From NCBI GenBank assembly GCA_027858315.1, contig JAQICV010000065.1, forward strand, positions 1 through 42,237: a stretch of DNA of 42,237 nucleotides. Direction: 5' to 3'. Positions within the stretch are counted from its first letter, which is position 1, and each line of letters begins with the position of its first letter. Below, one piece after another: positions 1 to 8,771 of this stretch. The DNA comes from Candidatus Woesearchaeota archaeon (GTDB lineage: Archaea > Nanobdellota > Nanobdellia > Woesearchaeales > UBA583). The notes below the pieces were generated by a model, which saw only the letters and a list, made by a program, of their open reading frames with translations, did not search any database and was not told the DNA's origin. The translations under genes were made by a program, and so were the position numbers.

Positions 1-20
1 ATTTGTTATTTTTAATCTAT

Positions 21-2495
21 TTATTCTTCGAATTCTAAATCATCAAACATTAAATCATCATCATTTTTATAGTTATTTTGATTTGCATCTTCTTGAGAGT
101 TTAGATGTCTGTATCTTCTTATTACAAAAATTACTACCGAGAGTGCTATGAATATGATTACTATGTATGTTGTAAGACTTAATCCTTCTTCAGGTTCAAT
201 TGTTGAGATTTTCAAAGGAATTTTTTTGACATAATCTTCTTCTCCTTTAATTACTATATATGAGTTTGAAGTGTTTGCATATGTAAATAATATTTCTTCA
301 TTTGTTATTGAGAAGTATATTTCTCTTGTTTCATTTTTTGCTATAACTTTACTAGGTTCAGAAGGAATCACAATACCTTCTAGATCTCCTTCTATTGAAA
401 TTTCAATTACTTGTCTATCTGGATTTATATTTAGCACATTTATTGAAAAATCATTACTTCCAAAAATTATTTTTTCAGATTCTATAACTTCAAGAGTCTT
501 ATTAGTTTTTATTACTTCTAAATCAAATTCTGTTTTGAATTTATCTTTATCATTGTATATGCATTCAAATTCTAATAGGAATTCTCCTGGAGTTTGCAGA
601 GGATTAGAAATTAATATTTCATTTAATGGAAATAAGAGTAATGCTTCTTCTTGTGTATTTGTAAAAGGGTTCTCGTATAAACATTTGAAATTGTAATTTG
701 GTATTGTTGAGCTAATTTCTAATCTTATTACAGTTTCATCATCTGATAAAGCTATATTTTCTTGAGTTATTGTGAAGAGTTCTTTTCCAACGACATTTAT
801 TGGTGCATTAACTAATTCAATTTCGTTATTTTTTCCATCAATACCCGTAATTATAATTTCTCCACTTTTTGTTCCAAATAATTCTTCATCAACATTAACA
901 CTAAATTCCATTTTTTCTTCTCCTTTTAGATCTCCTAGACTTTGGGTGTATGACAAGTATTTGTTAATGTCTTCACTAAATATAACTCTTAAATTTCTTA
1001 ATTCATAGATTGTAGGATTTTCTATTTCAAAACTTGTTGTATTTTTTATTTCGTTTGTAGATGAAATTTTAAGATATGGTTTTAGACTGTCTTTTATTGC
1101 AATATATGCAAGTGAGTTCTTTTCAATACTTCCCCATCCTGAATAGGGTTCATTGTAATAAATCCAATTTTTACCATCAGTTACATATTCAGAAGTAGAC
1201 ATTGAAGTTTGTAAACCAATTATTGCCCAAGCTGTAGAAATTATTTTATCATAATTAGAATCTTCTCCCCATGAACCATCATTATTTTGTGTGTATTTGA
1301 TATAATTTTCTAATTCATCATTTTTTTTGTAATATAAGTATTTACTTGAATCAACTATTCTGTCTTCATAGTTTATGAAACTTTCTCCATCAAATTTTAG
1401 TATTAGTGTGTTTGCATAGTTTTCGATTAGTTGTGAGTCTTTTATGGTAGCTTTATATATTGCAAGAGCATTTATTGAGGCGTAATAATTACACTCACTC
1501 TCACCATTACAGGAGAATGGTTCTAATTTATAAGTGAATGAACTTATGTCATCATGGTCTTCGTTAATGTTAATATCATCATCAATATTATATAATTTGA
1601 AATTAATTGTGTCAATTGTTGTATTACATTCAAAGCTAATGTCAGTGGATGCTTCTTTGCTAATTATAAATCCTTCATCATCTAAATCTTCATCAAATTC
1701 ATAAGTTCGTTCTTCATCTTCATCAATTATTAGGTCACAAGAAATTTCTTCATTTGATTCGAAAGTATGTTCAATTTCTATTTCAAATTTTTGAGGATTG
1801 TTTTCATTGTTTATTAAATTTTTTTCTAGATAATTTTTACCATCTTCAAGCATTCTTGTATTTAGATCATAGTTTGAAAATTTTAGATTGTTTAATATGT
1901 TTGTAGTTGTTTCAATTTCACAGTCATTTTCTGGCCAACATTTGTCTTCATTATCTCTATCATTTTTTAATTTTTCATATATATCATTATTTTCTTTACT
2001 GTTTTGATCTTGTATTTCATTTAAGACAATTAGATAATAACTTAAATCTTGTGAGTTTAAGTCTAAGGAATCTTTGCTTAGTATGTGATTAATTAATAGG
2101 GATTGTTTTTGACTTTTGAATTCTCGAGAGATTTGCCTTTTTTTATTATTAACATTATAATTTATTTCAAGTTCAAAGTTTGTGCAAGTTAGTTTTTCTA
2201 AATCATAATTTGAAAAGTAACATCCATCTTCTGCTTCGAATTTAAAAACTTCTAATTCTTTTGGAATGTTATTGCATGTAATTTCAAATGAGATATTCTT
2301 TGATTCTTCTGAAAAAAATTTAAATGATAGTTGTTCATTTGCCAAATAATGGATTTTATCATATATGTTTGTTTGTTCGTTAAAATATTTTGGAGAAAAT
2401 ATCTTTAATTGGTCGTCTACTGCAAAATTTACATTGATTAAGCTAAAAAGTAGCAATAAAAATAAAAGAATTTTCATATTAATCATAGGTTTCAT
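21..2495 (-). CDS. Large exported surface protein, membrane-anchored, with a toroid-like repeat
   Basis: 824 residues. Residues 1-25 form a signal peptide (short basic start, then a leucine/phenylalanine-rich core). A second hydrophobic helix near residues 775-797 is followed by a basic patch and a short acidic cytoplasmic tail, so the bulk should lie outside the cell with a C-terminal anchor. Around residues 405-435 the pattern NDGSWG ... STAWAIIGL resembles the alpha/alpha-toroid repeats of prenyltransferases and terpene cyclases; I see only about one clear repeat. The middle is rich in Asp, Glu and Asn, and the C-terminal third looks like beta-sandwich repeats. Met4 and Met7 are alternative starts. 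It is divergent from secF. No enzymatic function can be assigned. Confidence 0.75.
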   Translation of the reverse strand: MKPMINMKILLFLLLLFSLINVNFAVDDQLKIFSPKYFNEQTNIYDKIHYLANEQLSFKFFSEESKNISFEITCNNIPKELEVFKFEAEDGCYFSNYDLEKLTCTNFELEINYNVNNKKRQISREFKSQKQSLLINHILSKDSLDLNSQDLSYYLIVLNEIQDQNSKENNDIYEKLKNDRDNEDKCWPENDCEIETTTNILNNLKFSNYDLNTRMLEDGKNYLEKNLINNENNPQKFEIEIEHTFESNEEISCDLIIDEDEERTYEFDEDLDDEGFIISKEASTDISFECNTTIDTINFKLYNIDDDININEDHDDISSFTYKLEPFSCNGESECNYYASINALAIYKATIKDSQLIENYANTLILKFDGESFINYEDRIVDSSKYLYYKKNDELENYIKYTQNNDGSWGEDSNYDKIISTAWAIIGLQTSMSTSEYVTDGKNWIYYNEPYSGWGSIEKNSLAYIAIKDSLKPYLKISSTNEIKNTTSFEIENPTIYELRNLRVIFSEDINKYLSYTQSLGDLKGEEKMEFSVNVDEELFGTKSGEIIITGIDGKNNEIELVNAPINVVGKELFTITQENIALSDDETVIRLEISSTIPNYNFKCLYENPFTNTQEEALLLFPLNEILISNPLQTPGEFLLEFECIYNDKDKFKTEFDLEVIKTNKTLEVIESEKIIFGSNDFSINVLNINPDRQVIEISIEGDLEGIVIPSEPSKVIAKNETREIYFSITNEEILFTYANTSNSYIVIKGEEDYVKKIPLKISTIEPEEGLSLTTYIVIIFIALSVVIFVIRRYRHLNSQEDANQNNYKNDDDLMFDDLEFEE

Positions 2496-2601
2496 AATAT
2501 TCTTTAATATTATTTGTTTATGATTGTTTATTATTACTTTAATAAGGTGAATTTAAATTTGACAAGTAAGTTTTTTAAATGAAGTTTGATTGAGATAATC
2601 T

Positions 2602-3519
2602 ATGGGTAAAAAAAAAATAAAATCTAATAAGGTTTTAGATAGTACATTTTTAGCATTTTATAAGAGAAATTATAAGAGATTAATTATAGTTCCTGCATTG
2701 ATTTTTATTGTATCCTTATTTTTTATTTTTCAAGCAGTGATTAATGATGGGACTCCTGTTTATAGGGATGTTTCATTGAAAGGTGGATTAAGTTCTATAG
2801 TTGAAGTTGATAGCTTATTTTCAGATGCTGAACTTTTAGATTCGCTTGAGAGAAATTTTAATGATAATTCTTTTGGAGTGTCTGAACTTGTTGATGAGGG
2901 TTCAAGAGTTGGATTTATTATTGATACTGATTTGGAAGAGGATTTATTGATTTCATTTTTAGAAGAGTATTTTGGCGAAAATTTAGAATTGGGAGAGAAT
3001 TATAATTCTAATTTTATTAGTTCTACTCTTTCAGGAACTTTTTTCAAACAAGCAGTTTATATTTTATTTGTAGCTTTTGTTTTAATGTCTATTGTGATTT
3101 TTTTATATTTCAAAGAGTTTGTTCCATCTGCTGCAGTTGTTCTTAGTGGAGTTTTTGATGTTGTAGTTACTATTGGAGTTTTGGATGCTTTTGGAATTAA
3201 AATTTCAATTGCAGGAATTGGAGCACTTTTAATGCTTATTGGTTATTCAATTGATACTGATGTTTTACTTACGAATAGAGTTGTAGTTGAGAGGGGTGAG
3301 AATTATTTTGAGAAGTTAAAATTTGCTTTTAAAACTGGAGTTTTGATGACTGCAACTACTCTTATTGCAGGAATAGGTGCATTAATCTTTACTAATTCTC
3401 CAATCATTTTTGAGATTGCATTGATTTTAGTTATTGGTTTATTGGTAGATTTTATCTCAACTTGGTTTCAAAATGCTGGAATCATTTTATGGTGGATTGA
3501 GAAGAATAAAAATAATTAA
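2602..3519 (+). CDS. secF: Protein-export membrane protein SecF
   Basis: 305 residues, normal for an archaeal SecF. SecF works with SecD beside the SecYE channel and helps complete preprotein translocation across the membrane. One helix lies near residues 27-49, followed by a small extracellular domain of about 90 residues containing the LKGGLSS stretch, then a C-terminal bundle of about five helices. The signature GYSIDTDVLLTNRVV near residue 215 is the classic SecF motif in the fourth membrane segment. TTTAAA is centred 25.5 nt before the ATG, which fits a leaderless mRNA. secD is not adjacent but about 5 kb downstream on the same strand. Confidence 0.93.
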   Translation: MGKKKIKSNKVLDSTFLAFYKRNYKRLIIVPALIFIVSLFFIFQAVINDGTPVYRDVSLKGGLSSIVEVDSLFSDAELLDSLERNFNDNSFGVSELVDEGSRVGFIIDTDLEEDLLISFLEEYFGENLELGENYNSNFISSTLSGTFFKQAVYILFVAFVLMSIVIFLYFKEFVPSAAVVLSGVFDVVVTIGVLDAFGIKISIAGIGALLMLIGYSIDTDVLLTNRVVVERGENYFEKLKFAFKTGVLMTATTLIAGIGALIFTNSPIIFEIALILVIGLLVDFISTWFQNAGIILWWIEKNKNN

Positions 3520-3593
3520 TTTAATTTAATTTTCATTTTTAGTACAGATTTTTATTGAGTGAATATTGTTTCACAGTTTGCAAAGTTTTTTTA

Positions 3594-3615
3594 ATTATGA
3601 ATTACTATTCATAAT
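3594..3615 (+). promoter_or_regulatory. Palindrome abutting the DUF134 start codon
   Basis: Perfect 9-bp inverted repeat ATTATGAAT / ATTCATAAT around a TACT spacer, ending on the base just before the GTG start at 3616. The position over the transcription or translation start fits an operator or an RNA hairpin. Since the next gene encodes a helix-turn-helix protein, autoregulation is a reasonable inference. Confidence 0.5.
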
Positions 3616-4071
3616 GTGGTAAGACCAAAAAGATTTAGAGTTGTTAGCGGATTGCCTAAGTTTAATTATTATAAACCAAGTGGAGTTATGCTTAACGAAT
3701 TAGAGGAAATAATAATTACTGTAGAAGGTTTTGAAGCTTTAAAGTTAAAAGACTATCATAATAAATCGGAGATAGAAGCTTCAGAATTAATGGTAGTTTC
3801 ACAACCAACTTTTAATAGGCTTTATGTAGATACTAAACAAAAATTAATTAAGGCCTTAGTTGAAGGACTTGCTATTAGAATTGAAGGAGGAAATTATAAA
3901 ATGCCAAATAGGGATAGAACCGGACCGCAAGGAAAAGGACCTAAAACTGGAAGAGGTTTAGGTCGTTGCAATAAAACAAATGAAGATAATTCTTCGCAAG
4001 AAGAAAATGCTAAATCAAATAATGATTTTGTTAGAGGCCAAGGTAGAGGTCAAGGAAGAAATAGAGATTAA
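3616..4071 (+). CDS. DUF134 family predicted DNA-binding protein with DUF5320-like tail
   Basis: 151 residues. Residues 1-95 match the DUF134 pattern: a basic start (VRPKRFR), GLPKFNYYKPSGV, a stretch beginning ELEEI, and a helix-turn-helix (SELMVVSQPTFNRL) ending in a GLAIRIEGG strand. Residues 99-120 (MPNRDRTGPQGKGPKTGRG, then LGRC) are the DUF5320 motif, usually a separate small protein or a DUF134 tail. In other archaea these proteins often sit near iron-sulfur or nitrogenase-cofactor-like genes; no such partner is seen here. The GTG start is forced, because the overlapping ATG two bases upstream runs into a stop after two codons. The C-terminal tail is Arg/Gly/Gln-rich. Confidence 0.85.
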   Translation: MVRPKRFRVVSGLPKFNYYKPSGVMLNELEEIIITVEGFEALKLKDYHNKSEIEASELMVVSQPTFNRLYVDTKQKLIKALVEGLAIRIEGGNYKMPNRDRTGPQGKGPKTGRGLGRCNKTNEDNSSQEENAKSNNDFVRGQGRGQGRNRD

Positions 4072-4088
4072 AATTATTTTTTTATTTT

Positions 4089-4784
4089 TTAGAATTTTTC
4101 AAAATGGATTAATTCTTTAGGAATACCTTTTTCTTGTAATTTTTGTTCAGTAGTTTCAATCATTGCTGGAAGCCCACACATATAAACTTCTGAGTTTAGT
4201 ACATCAATCATGTCTAAATTGTCTTGAACATATCCTTTTCTTCCTTCCCAGTTTTCAGTTGGTCTTGATATTATAGGAACATATTTGAAATTTGGATTTT
4301 CTTTTTCAATTTTTTCAAATTCTTCTTTGTATAAGATTTTGTCTTCTTGTCTTGTTCCATAGATTAGTATTATTTCTTTTTCTAAATGTTTGTCAATTAT
4401 TTCTGCAGTCATGCTTCTAAATGGCGCAATTCCTGTGCCTGTTGCAATGAATACAATTTTTTCTTTTTGACATTTTTCGAGTGTAAATAATCCGAAAGGT
4501 CCTCTGATTATGACTTCATCTCCTTCAACTTTTTTAAAAAGATGAGGGGTTACTTTTCCTGTATCTATTTTCTTTATACATAATTCAACTTGTTTGTTGT
4601 TTGATGAGGATGAAGCAATTGAATAAGGCCTCATAAAATCTTCATCTTTATCGTGGAATGATAAATTTAAGAATTGACCTGCTTTAAAATTGAATTCCTG
4701 GTCAAATGTTATTACGAAATGTCTAGCATTATCACCAATGTCTTTAATTTGTGTTAGTTTTCCTTTGTATTCTGTTAGGGGCAT
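4089..4784 (-). CDS. Ferredoxin-NADP reductase family flavoprotein
   Basis: 231 residues, with an FAD-binding barrel followed by an NAD(P)-binding fold. RPYSIASS near residue 52 is the flavin-binding RxYS(T)xxS motif. GPFG near residue 96 and GTGIAPFRSM near residue 115 are the phosphate-binding loops, and YMCGLPAMIE near the end is the NAD(P) site closure (CGxP). No C-terminal 2Fe-2S cysteines are seen, so it resembles the stand-alone reductase type (Fpr or flavin reductase) rather than a dihydroorotate dehydrogenase subunit. It probably passes electrons between NAD(P)H and a small carrier. TTTATAAA (4806-4813) is centred 25.5 nt before the ATG, giving it its own leaderless promoter. Confidence 0.85.
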   Translation of the reverse strand: MPLTEYKGKLTQIKDIGDNARHFVITFDQEFNFKAGQFLNLSFHDKDEDFMRPYSIASSSSNNKQVELCIKKIDTGKVTPHLFKKVEGDEVIIRGPFGLFTLEKCQKEKIVFIATGTGIAPFRSMTAEIIDKHLEKEIILIYGTRQEDKILYKEEFEKIEKENPNFKYVPIISRPTENWEGRKGYVQDNLDMIDVLNSEVYMCGLPAMIETTEQKLQEKGIPKELIHFEKF

Positions 4785-4826
4785 AGAAAAAAAAAGATTT
4801 ATTTTTTTATAAAATTTAGGTATATT

Positions 4827-5663
4827 TTACTCGAGTTCATTTTCAATTCCTTTTTCTTTTTCTAGTACTTTAAAGTATGTTATTCCATATAAAATGAAGA
4901 TAAATCCTACGGCTGTACTTATAAAAGTAGAAGGGAGGATTAATAATTGTTGAATATAATAGTTTTTAATAAAAGCTAAAGCAAAGTAAAGAGGGATAAG
5001 AAATAATCCTAAAATAAATTGGATTCCTTCAATAATTAAGAGTATTACAAATGAATATCCTACTGTTCTCCACCAATTTTCTTTAATAAGATCTTTACTG
5101 TATTTTAATGCTTGAGTGTAATCTTTATCTCTAATTATTACTGCATATAAATATAGTCCCCAATATACTGCAAAAATAATTCCAGGGATTATGAATAATA
5201 AACTTAAACCAAATACGAATATTCCAAATATGATTTGAGTTAGAAGTAAAATCCAAATTTTATCTATAGCTTTTAAGAAAGAATCATTTAAGCTTATTTT
5301 ATTATTTAGGTGATCATTGTTTATATAAAATATTAATGTTGATGTTAACAGCAAATTTACAATTAGACTAACTATAATGATTGTAATGATAAAGAAAATA
5401 TAACTAACTAATTCACTAATATGTATTCGAAAATATTCTAAAATCTCTGCGGCTTCCATTGAAGCAAAATCAAGATTAGTAAATATTATGTTGTTAATAT
5501 AGTGAGTTAAAGAATTGATACCTAAACTTAAAATTGTTGATATTAATGCAATTATTAATATTTCTTTGATATATTTTTTTGTTAATTCAACTGTCTTGTT
5601 TAATACGAATGAAAAATCGTATTCAGGATTTTGAAGTGTATTTAGTATAGGATTGTTTTCCAT
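4827..5663 (-). CDS. Multi-pass membrane protein of unknown function
   Basis: 278 residues with about six hydrophobic segments, near residues 34-54, 88-115, 138-165, 165-180, 200-225 and 245-268. The segment FGLSLLFIIPGIIFAVYWG with a following YAVIIRDKD stretch is typical of the broad family of integral membrane proteins related to glycerophosphodiester phosphodiesterase membrane domains (YciC/DUF975-like). No catalytic motif is visible. It lies upstream of the flavin reductase gene on the same strand with a 42-nt gap, but that gene has its own TATA box. The function is unknown. Confidence 0.7.
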   Translation of the reverse strand: MENNPILNTLQNPEYDFSFVLNKTVELTKKYIKEILIIALISTILSLGINSLTHYINNIIFTNLDFASMEAAEILEYFRIHISELVSYIFFIITIIIVSLIVNLLLTSTLIFYINNDHLNNKISLNDSFLKAIDKIWILLLTQIIFGIFVFGLSLLFIIPGIIFAVYWGLYLYAVIIRDKDYTQALKYSKDLIKENWWRTVGYSFVILLIIEGIQFILGLFLIPLYFALAFIKNYYIQQLLILPSTFISTAVGFIFILYGITYFKVLEKEKGIENELE

Positions 5664-5738
5664 AATGAGGATTTATGAAATTATTATTTAAACTTTTGTT
5701 TTTATTAGAATAAAAATACTTTATAAAATTTTTAGATT

Positions 5739-7634
5739 TTAAATATCTAAATCTTTTGCGAATTCAGCATTTTCGATGATGAAGTCTCTTCTTGGTTCTA
5801 CTTTGTCTCCCATTAACATTGAGAATACCATTTCAGCATCGATTGCATCTTCAATTGAGATTTTCTTAATGAATCTTTTTTCAGGATCTAGAGTCGTGTC
5901 CCATAGTTGGTCAGGGTTCATTTCTCCTAAACCTTTATATCTTTGAATTTCAAATTTTTCATCTTTATTTTCTTCTTTGTATTGATCTAACTCAAATTCG
6001 TTGTAGAGATATTTTTCTGATCTTCCTTTTTTAACTTTATATAATGGGGGCATTGCCAAATATACATGTCCTCTTAATATTAATTCTTTTAGATGTCTAA
6101 AGAATAGAGTTAATAATAAAGTTGCGATATGAGCACCATCAACATCTGCATCCGTCATTATTACAATCTTGTGATATCTTAATTTTTCAGCATCGAAGTT
6201 TTCTCCAAATCCAGTTCCCATAGCACTAATTAGTGTTTTGATTTCTTCATTTTCTAAAACTTTTACTAGTCTTGCTTTTTCAACATTGATGATTTTTCCT
6301 TTTAGAGGAAGGATTGCTTGTGTTTCTCTTAGTCTTCCTTGTTTAGCGCTTCCACCTGCAGAGTCTCCCTCTACGATGAATATTTCACATTCTTCAGGTT
6401 TTTTTGATGAACAGTCTGCAAGTTTTCCAGGTAATGAAGAGAATTCTAAAACATTTTTCCTTCTTACCAAATCTCTTGCTTTTCTTGCAGCTTCTCTTGC
6501 TTTTTGTGATTGAGATGCTTTTTCAATTATAGTTTGAGCAGCTTTAGGATTTTCATCTAGGTATGTATAGAATTGTTCAAAGAAAATTGTTGATACAATG
6601 TTTTGAACTTCAGGATTACCTAATTTATCTTTTGTCTGACCTTCAAATTGAGGTTCTGGAACTTTTACTGAAACGATTGCAGTGATTCCTTCTCTTATAT
6701 CGTCTCCACTAAGATTTAATTTTTTATCAGCAGCTTTACCATGTAGAGCTAGATAATCTTTAATTGCTTTAGTGATTCCTAGTTTAAATCCTGACATATG
6801 AGTTCCTCCACCAGGAGTTGAGATGTTATTTACAAATCCATCAAGAGTTTCATTGTATGAGTCTGTATATGTTAATGCTACATCTACTTGTACATCTTCT
6901 TTTTCTCCAGTAATTGCAATTACATCTTTGATTACTTTTTTATTGCTTCCAATAATGTATTCTACAAATTCACTAAGTCCACCCTCGTAGTGGAATACTT
7001 CTTCTTTATTGTTTCTTTCATCTGTGAATACAATTGTTACATTAGAGTTTAAGAATGCAAATTCTCTATACCTCTTTTTCATAGTTTTGTAATCAAATTC
7101 AATAGTTTCAAAAATAGATGCATCTGGCCAGAATGTAACTTCGGTTCCACTTTGCTTAGTTTCCCCTATTTGTCTTAAACCTTCTTTGGATTTTTGATTT
7201 TCAAAATCGATTTGGTATTCAAATCCATCTTTGTAAATTTTTGCAGTCAAATTTGTTGATAGAGCATTTACAACTGAAGATCCTACTCCATGAAGACCAC
7301 CTGAGACTTTATATGAGTCTTTATCAAATTTTCCTCCAGCATGAAGAACAGTGAACACAATTTCTACTGCAGATTTCCCTTCTTTGTGTTTATCTACTGG
7401 AATTCCTCTTCCATTATCTTTTACAGTTACAGAATTATCTGTATGAATTGTAATGTTAATTTTATCACAATGCCCTGCTAGGGCCTCATCTATTGAATTA
7501 TCAACTAATTCTTTAACAAGATGATGAAGACCATCAACTCCTGTTCCACCAATATACATACCCGGTCTTTTTCTTACGGCTTCAAGGCCTTTTAGAACTT
7601 TAATGTTGCCAGCTCCATAATTACTATTACTCAT
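5739..7634 (-). CDS. gyrB: DNA gyrase subunit B
   Basis: 631 residues, compact like many GyrB proteins. It is the ATPase subunit of gyrase, which introduces negative supercoils. The GHKL ATPase domain is at the N terminus: KELVDNSIDEA near 41-51, DNGRGIPVD, and GLHGVGSSVVNALS. The transducer domain follows. The TOPRIM domain has EGDSAGGSAKQGR near 416, LPLKGKIINVEKA, and the metal-binding DADVDGAH near 495. RYKGLGEMNPDQLWDTT marks the C-terminal GyrB region. gyrA is not in the window. Gyrase in archaea is usually viewed as acquired from bacteria. TTTAAA is centred 26.5 nt before the ATG. Confidence 0.96.
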   Translation of the reverse strand: MSNSNYGAGNIKVLKGLEAVRKRPGMYIGGTGVDGLHHLVKELVDNSIDEALAGHCDKINITIHTDNSVTVKDNGRGIPVDKHKEGKSAVEIVFTVLHAGGKFDKDSYKVSGGLHGVGSSVVNALSTNLTAKIYKDGFEYQIDFENQKSKEGLRQIGETKQSGTEVTFWPDASIFETIEFDYKTMKKRYREFAFLNSNVTIVFTDERNNKEEVFHYEGGLSEFVEYIIGSNKKVIKDVIAITGEKEDVQVDVALTYTDSYNETLDGFVNNISTPGGGTHMSGFKLGITKAIKDYLALHGKAADKKLNLSGDDIREGITAIVSVKVPEPQFEGQTKDKLGNPEVQNIVSTIFFEQFYTYLDENPKAAQTIIEKASQSQKAREAARKARDLVRRKNVLEFSSLPGKLADCSSKKPEECEIFIVEGDSAGGSAKQGRLRETQAILPLKGKIINVEKARLVKVLENEEIKTLISAMGTGFGENFDAEKLRYHKIVIMTDADVDGAHIATLLLTLFFRHLKELILRGHVYLAMPPLYKVKKGRSEKYLYNEFELDQYKEENKDEKFEIQRYKGLGEMNPDQLWDTTLDPEKRFIKKISIEDAIDAEMVFSMLMGDKVEPRRDFIIENAEFAKDLDI

Positions 7635-7759
7635 ACTTTTTACTAAATATTTCGCTTTTTAAAGTTTTGTTTTTTCTATGAGTCCTAAAAGTATTTTTTA
7701 TTTTTATCACTTTGAAAAAGTAAGAAATCTCTAAATAGCTTTTTATAAATAAATTTACT

Positions 7760-8098
7760 ATGTTAGCTAAAAAATTACAAAAAAAAGAGTTTGACTTGCT
7801 AGATAGTGCAGTTATTAATCTAATAGTTGAGAAAACTAAGTTGAATAAGGAGAAGTATAGTTTGATACTTTCAAAAACAGTTATTGTTTATATTTTAATT
7901 ATTGCTCTTGCAATGTATTCTGCAGTTGTTGAGTTTATTTCAAGAGAAATTTTAGCAGTAGCTTTAATTGTTGGAACTTTATTATTGTTTGTTGTTTATT
8001 TATATGTTATTGAACATTTTAACAAAATGGATAGAGATATAGATGAAGTTGTCTCACTTTTACAAACTAAAGCAATTGTTCATACTAAAAAAGAATAA
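7760..8098 (+). CDS. Small two-helix membrane protein, unknown
   Basis: 112 residues. Two hydrophobic helices, near residues 42-60 and 66-86, are separated by a short ISRE loop, so both ends should face the same side, probably the cytoplasm. The first 35 residues are charged and helical, and the last 25 (KMDRDIDEVVSLLQTKA) could form a short coiled coil. No family is recognised. It is divergent from gyrB and convergent with a methyltransferase gene. Confidence 0.65.
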   Translation: MLAKKLQKKEFDLLDSAVINLIVEKTKLNKEKYSLILSKTVIVYILIIALAMYSAVVEFISREILAVALIVGTLLLFVVYLYVIEHFNKMDRDIDEVVSLLQTKAIVHTKKE

Positions 8099-8108
8099 AA
8101 TATAATTT

Positions 8109-8201
8109 GTTATTTTTTTTTTGTAATGTAAATATCCATTCACACCTTTTCTTTAACGCTCATTTGCAAGTCGCTAAAAGTATGTACAAAAGAATAAAAG
8201 T
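8109..8201. other. Intergenic stretch holding a partial copy of the neighbouring gene's 3' end
   Basis: Between two convergent genes. The sequence GTTAT-T(n)-GTAATGTAAATAT starting at 8109 nearly repeats the methyltransferase gene's last codons starting at 8202. On the minus strand it reads IFTLQKKK-stop, against IFILQKK-stop in the gene. The T-run could also end transcription from the plus-strand gene. Confidence 0.4.
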
Positions 8202-8202
8202 G

Positions 8203-8712
8203 TTATTTTTTTTGTAATATAAATATATAATCTTTTTCTTCTTTTATTTCTTCTATAATTCTGAAGTTGGATTTTATTTCTTTAATTAAAATGTCTATCC
8301 CTTTTGTAAGGTGTAAAAAACTTAATATTAAAATTCCTTCTTTTTTTAGAATTCTTTTTGTTTCTTGTATTGCTTTTTTTTTATCGGGTATGTCTTGAAA
8401 TACTGTAAATGAGGAAATGTATTTGAACGATTCATTTTTGAATGGGATATTTAGAATTGATCCTTGAATTTTATTTTTATTTTTGTTTATTTTTAGAAGT
8501 TCGAAACTTAAATCAAAAGAGATAATTTTTATTTCTTTGTTTAGAAATTGATTTAATATTCCATCACCTGAACCTAAATCAAGGATAGTTCCTTTTTCAG
8601 GTAAGAATTGTTTTATTTTGTTTATTTTTAGAATTTGTTCTTCGTGATATAAATTTTTGTATCCTTTAGCTATTGCATTGTAATAGTTGAGTGTTTTAGA
8701 TTCTTTTTTCAC
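8203..8712 (-). CDS. Class I SAM-dependent methyltransferase
   Basis: 169 residues, the size of a bare Rossmann-fold methyltransferase. Motif I is ILDLGSGDGILNQFL near residues 39-53, which binds S-adenosylmethionine. Motif II is IISFDLSFELL (acidic Asp at the end of beta 2). Motif post-I/III is FTVFQDIPDKKKAIQETKRILKKEGILILS, broken here only in description. It resembles UbiE/COQ5-like enzymes, but the substrate cannot be deduced. The start is GTG (8712). The box TTTATAAA at 8742-8749, which drives secD on the other strand, lies 33.5 nt away and might serve both genes. Confidence 0.8.
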   Translation of the reverse strand: MKKESKTLNYYNAIAKGYKNLYHEEQILKINKIKQFLPEKGTILDLGSGDGILNQFLNKEIKIISFDLSFELLKINKNKNKIQGSILNIPFKNESFKYISSFTVFQDIPDKKKAIQETKRILKKEGILILSFLHLTKGIDILIKEIKSNFRIIEEIKEEKDYIFILQKK

Positions 8713-8741
8713 TTTTTATTATTATATATTATCTCCAAAAC

Positions 8742-8749
8742 TTTATAAA
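8742..8749 (+). promoter_or_regulatory. TATA box of secD
   Basis: TTTATAAA centred 26.5 nt before the secD ATG at 8772, the expected TATA-to-start spacing of archaeal promoters if transcription begins on the start codon. Confidence 0.65.
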
Positions 8750-8771
8750 ATATTTCTTGTTTAAATTATCT

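Noticed and set aside
6238-6513. Plus-strand open frame inside gyrB
   Set aside because: Shadow of the conserved gyrB coding strand; composition is Ser/Phe-rich as expected from antisense, no promoter or family.
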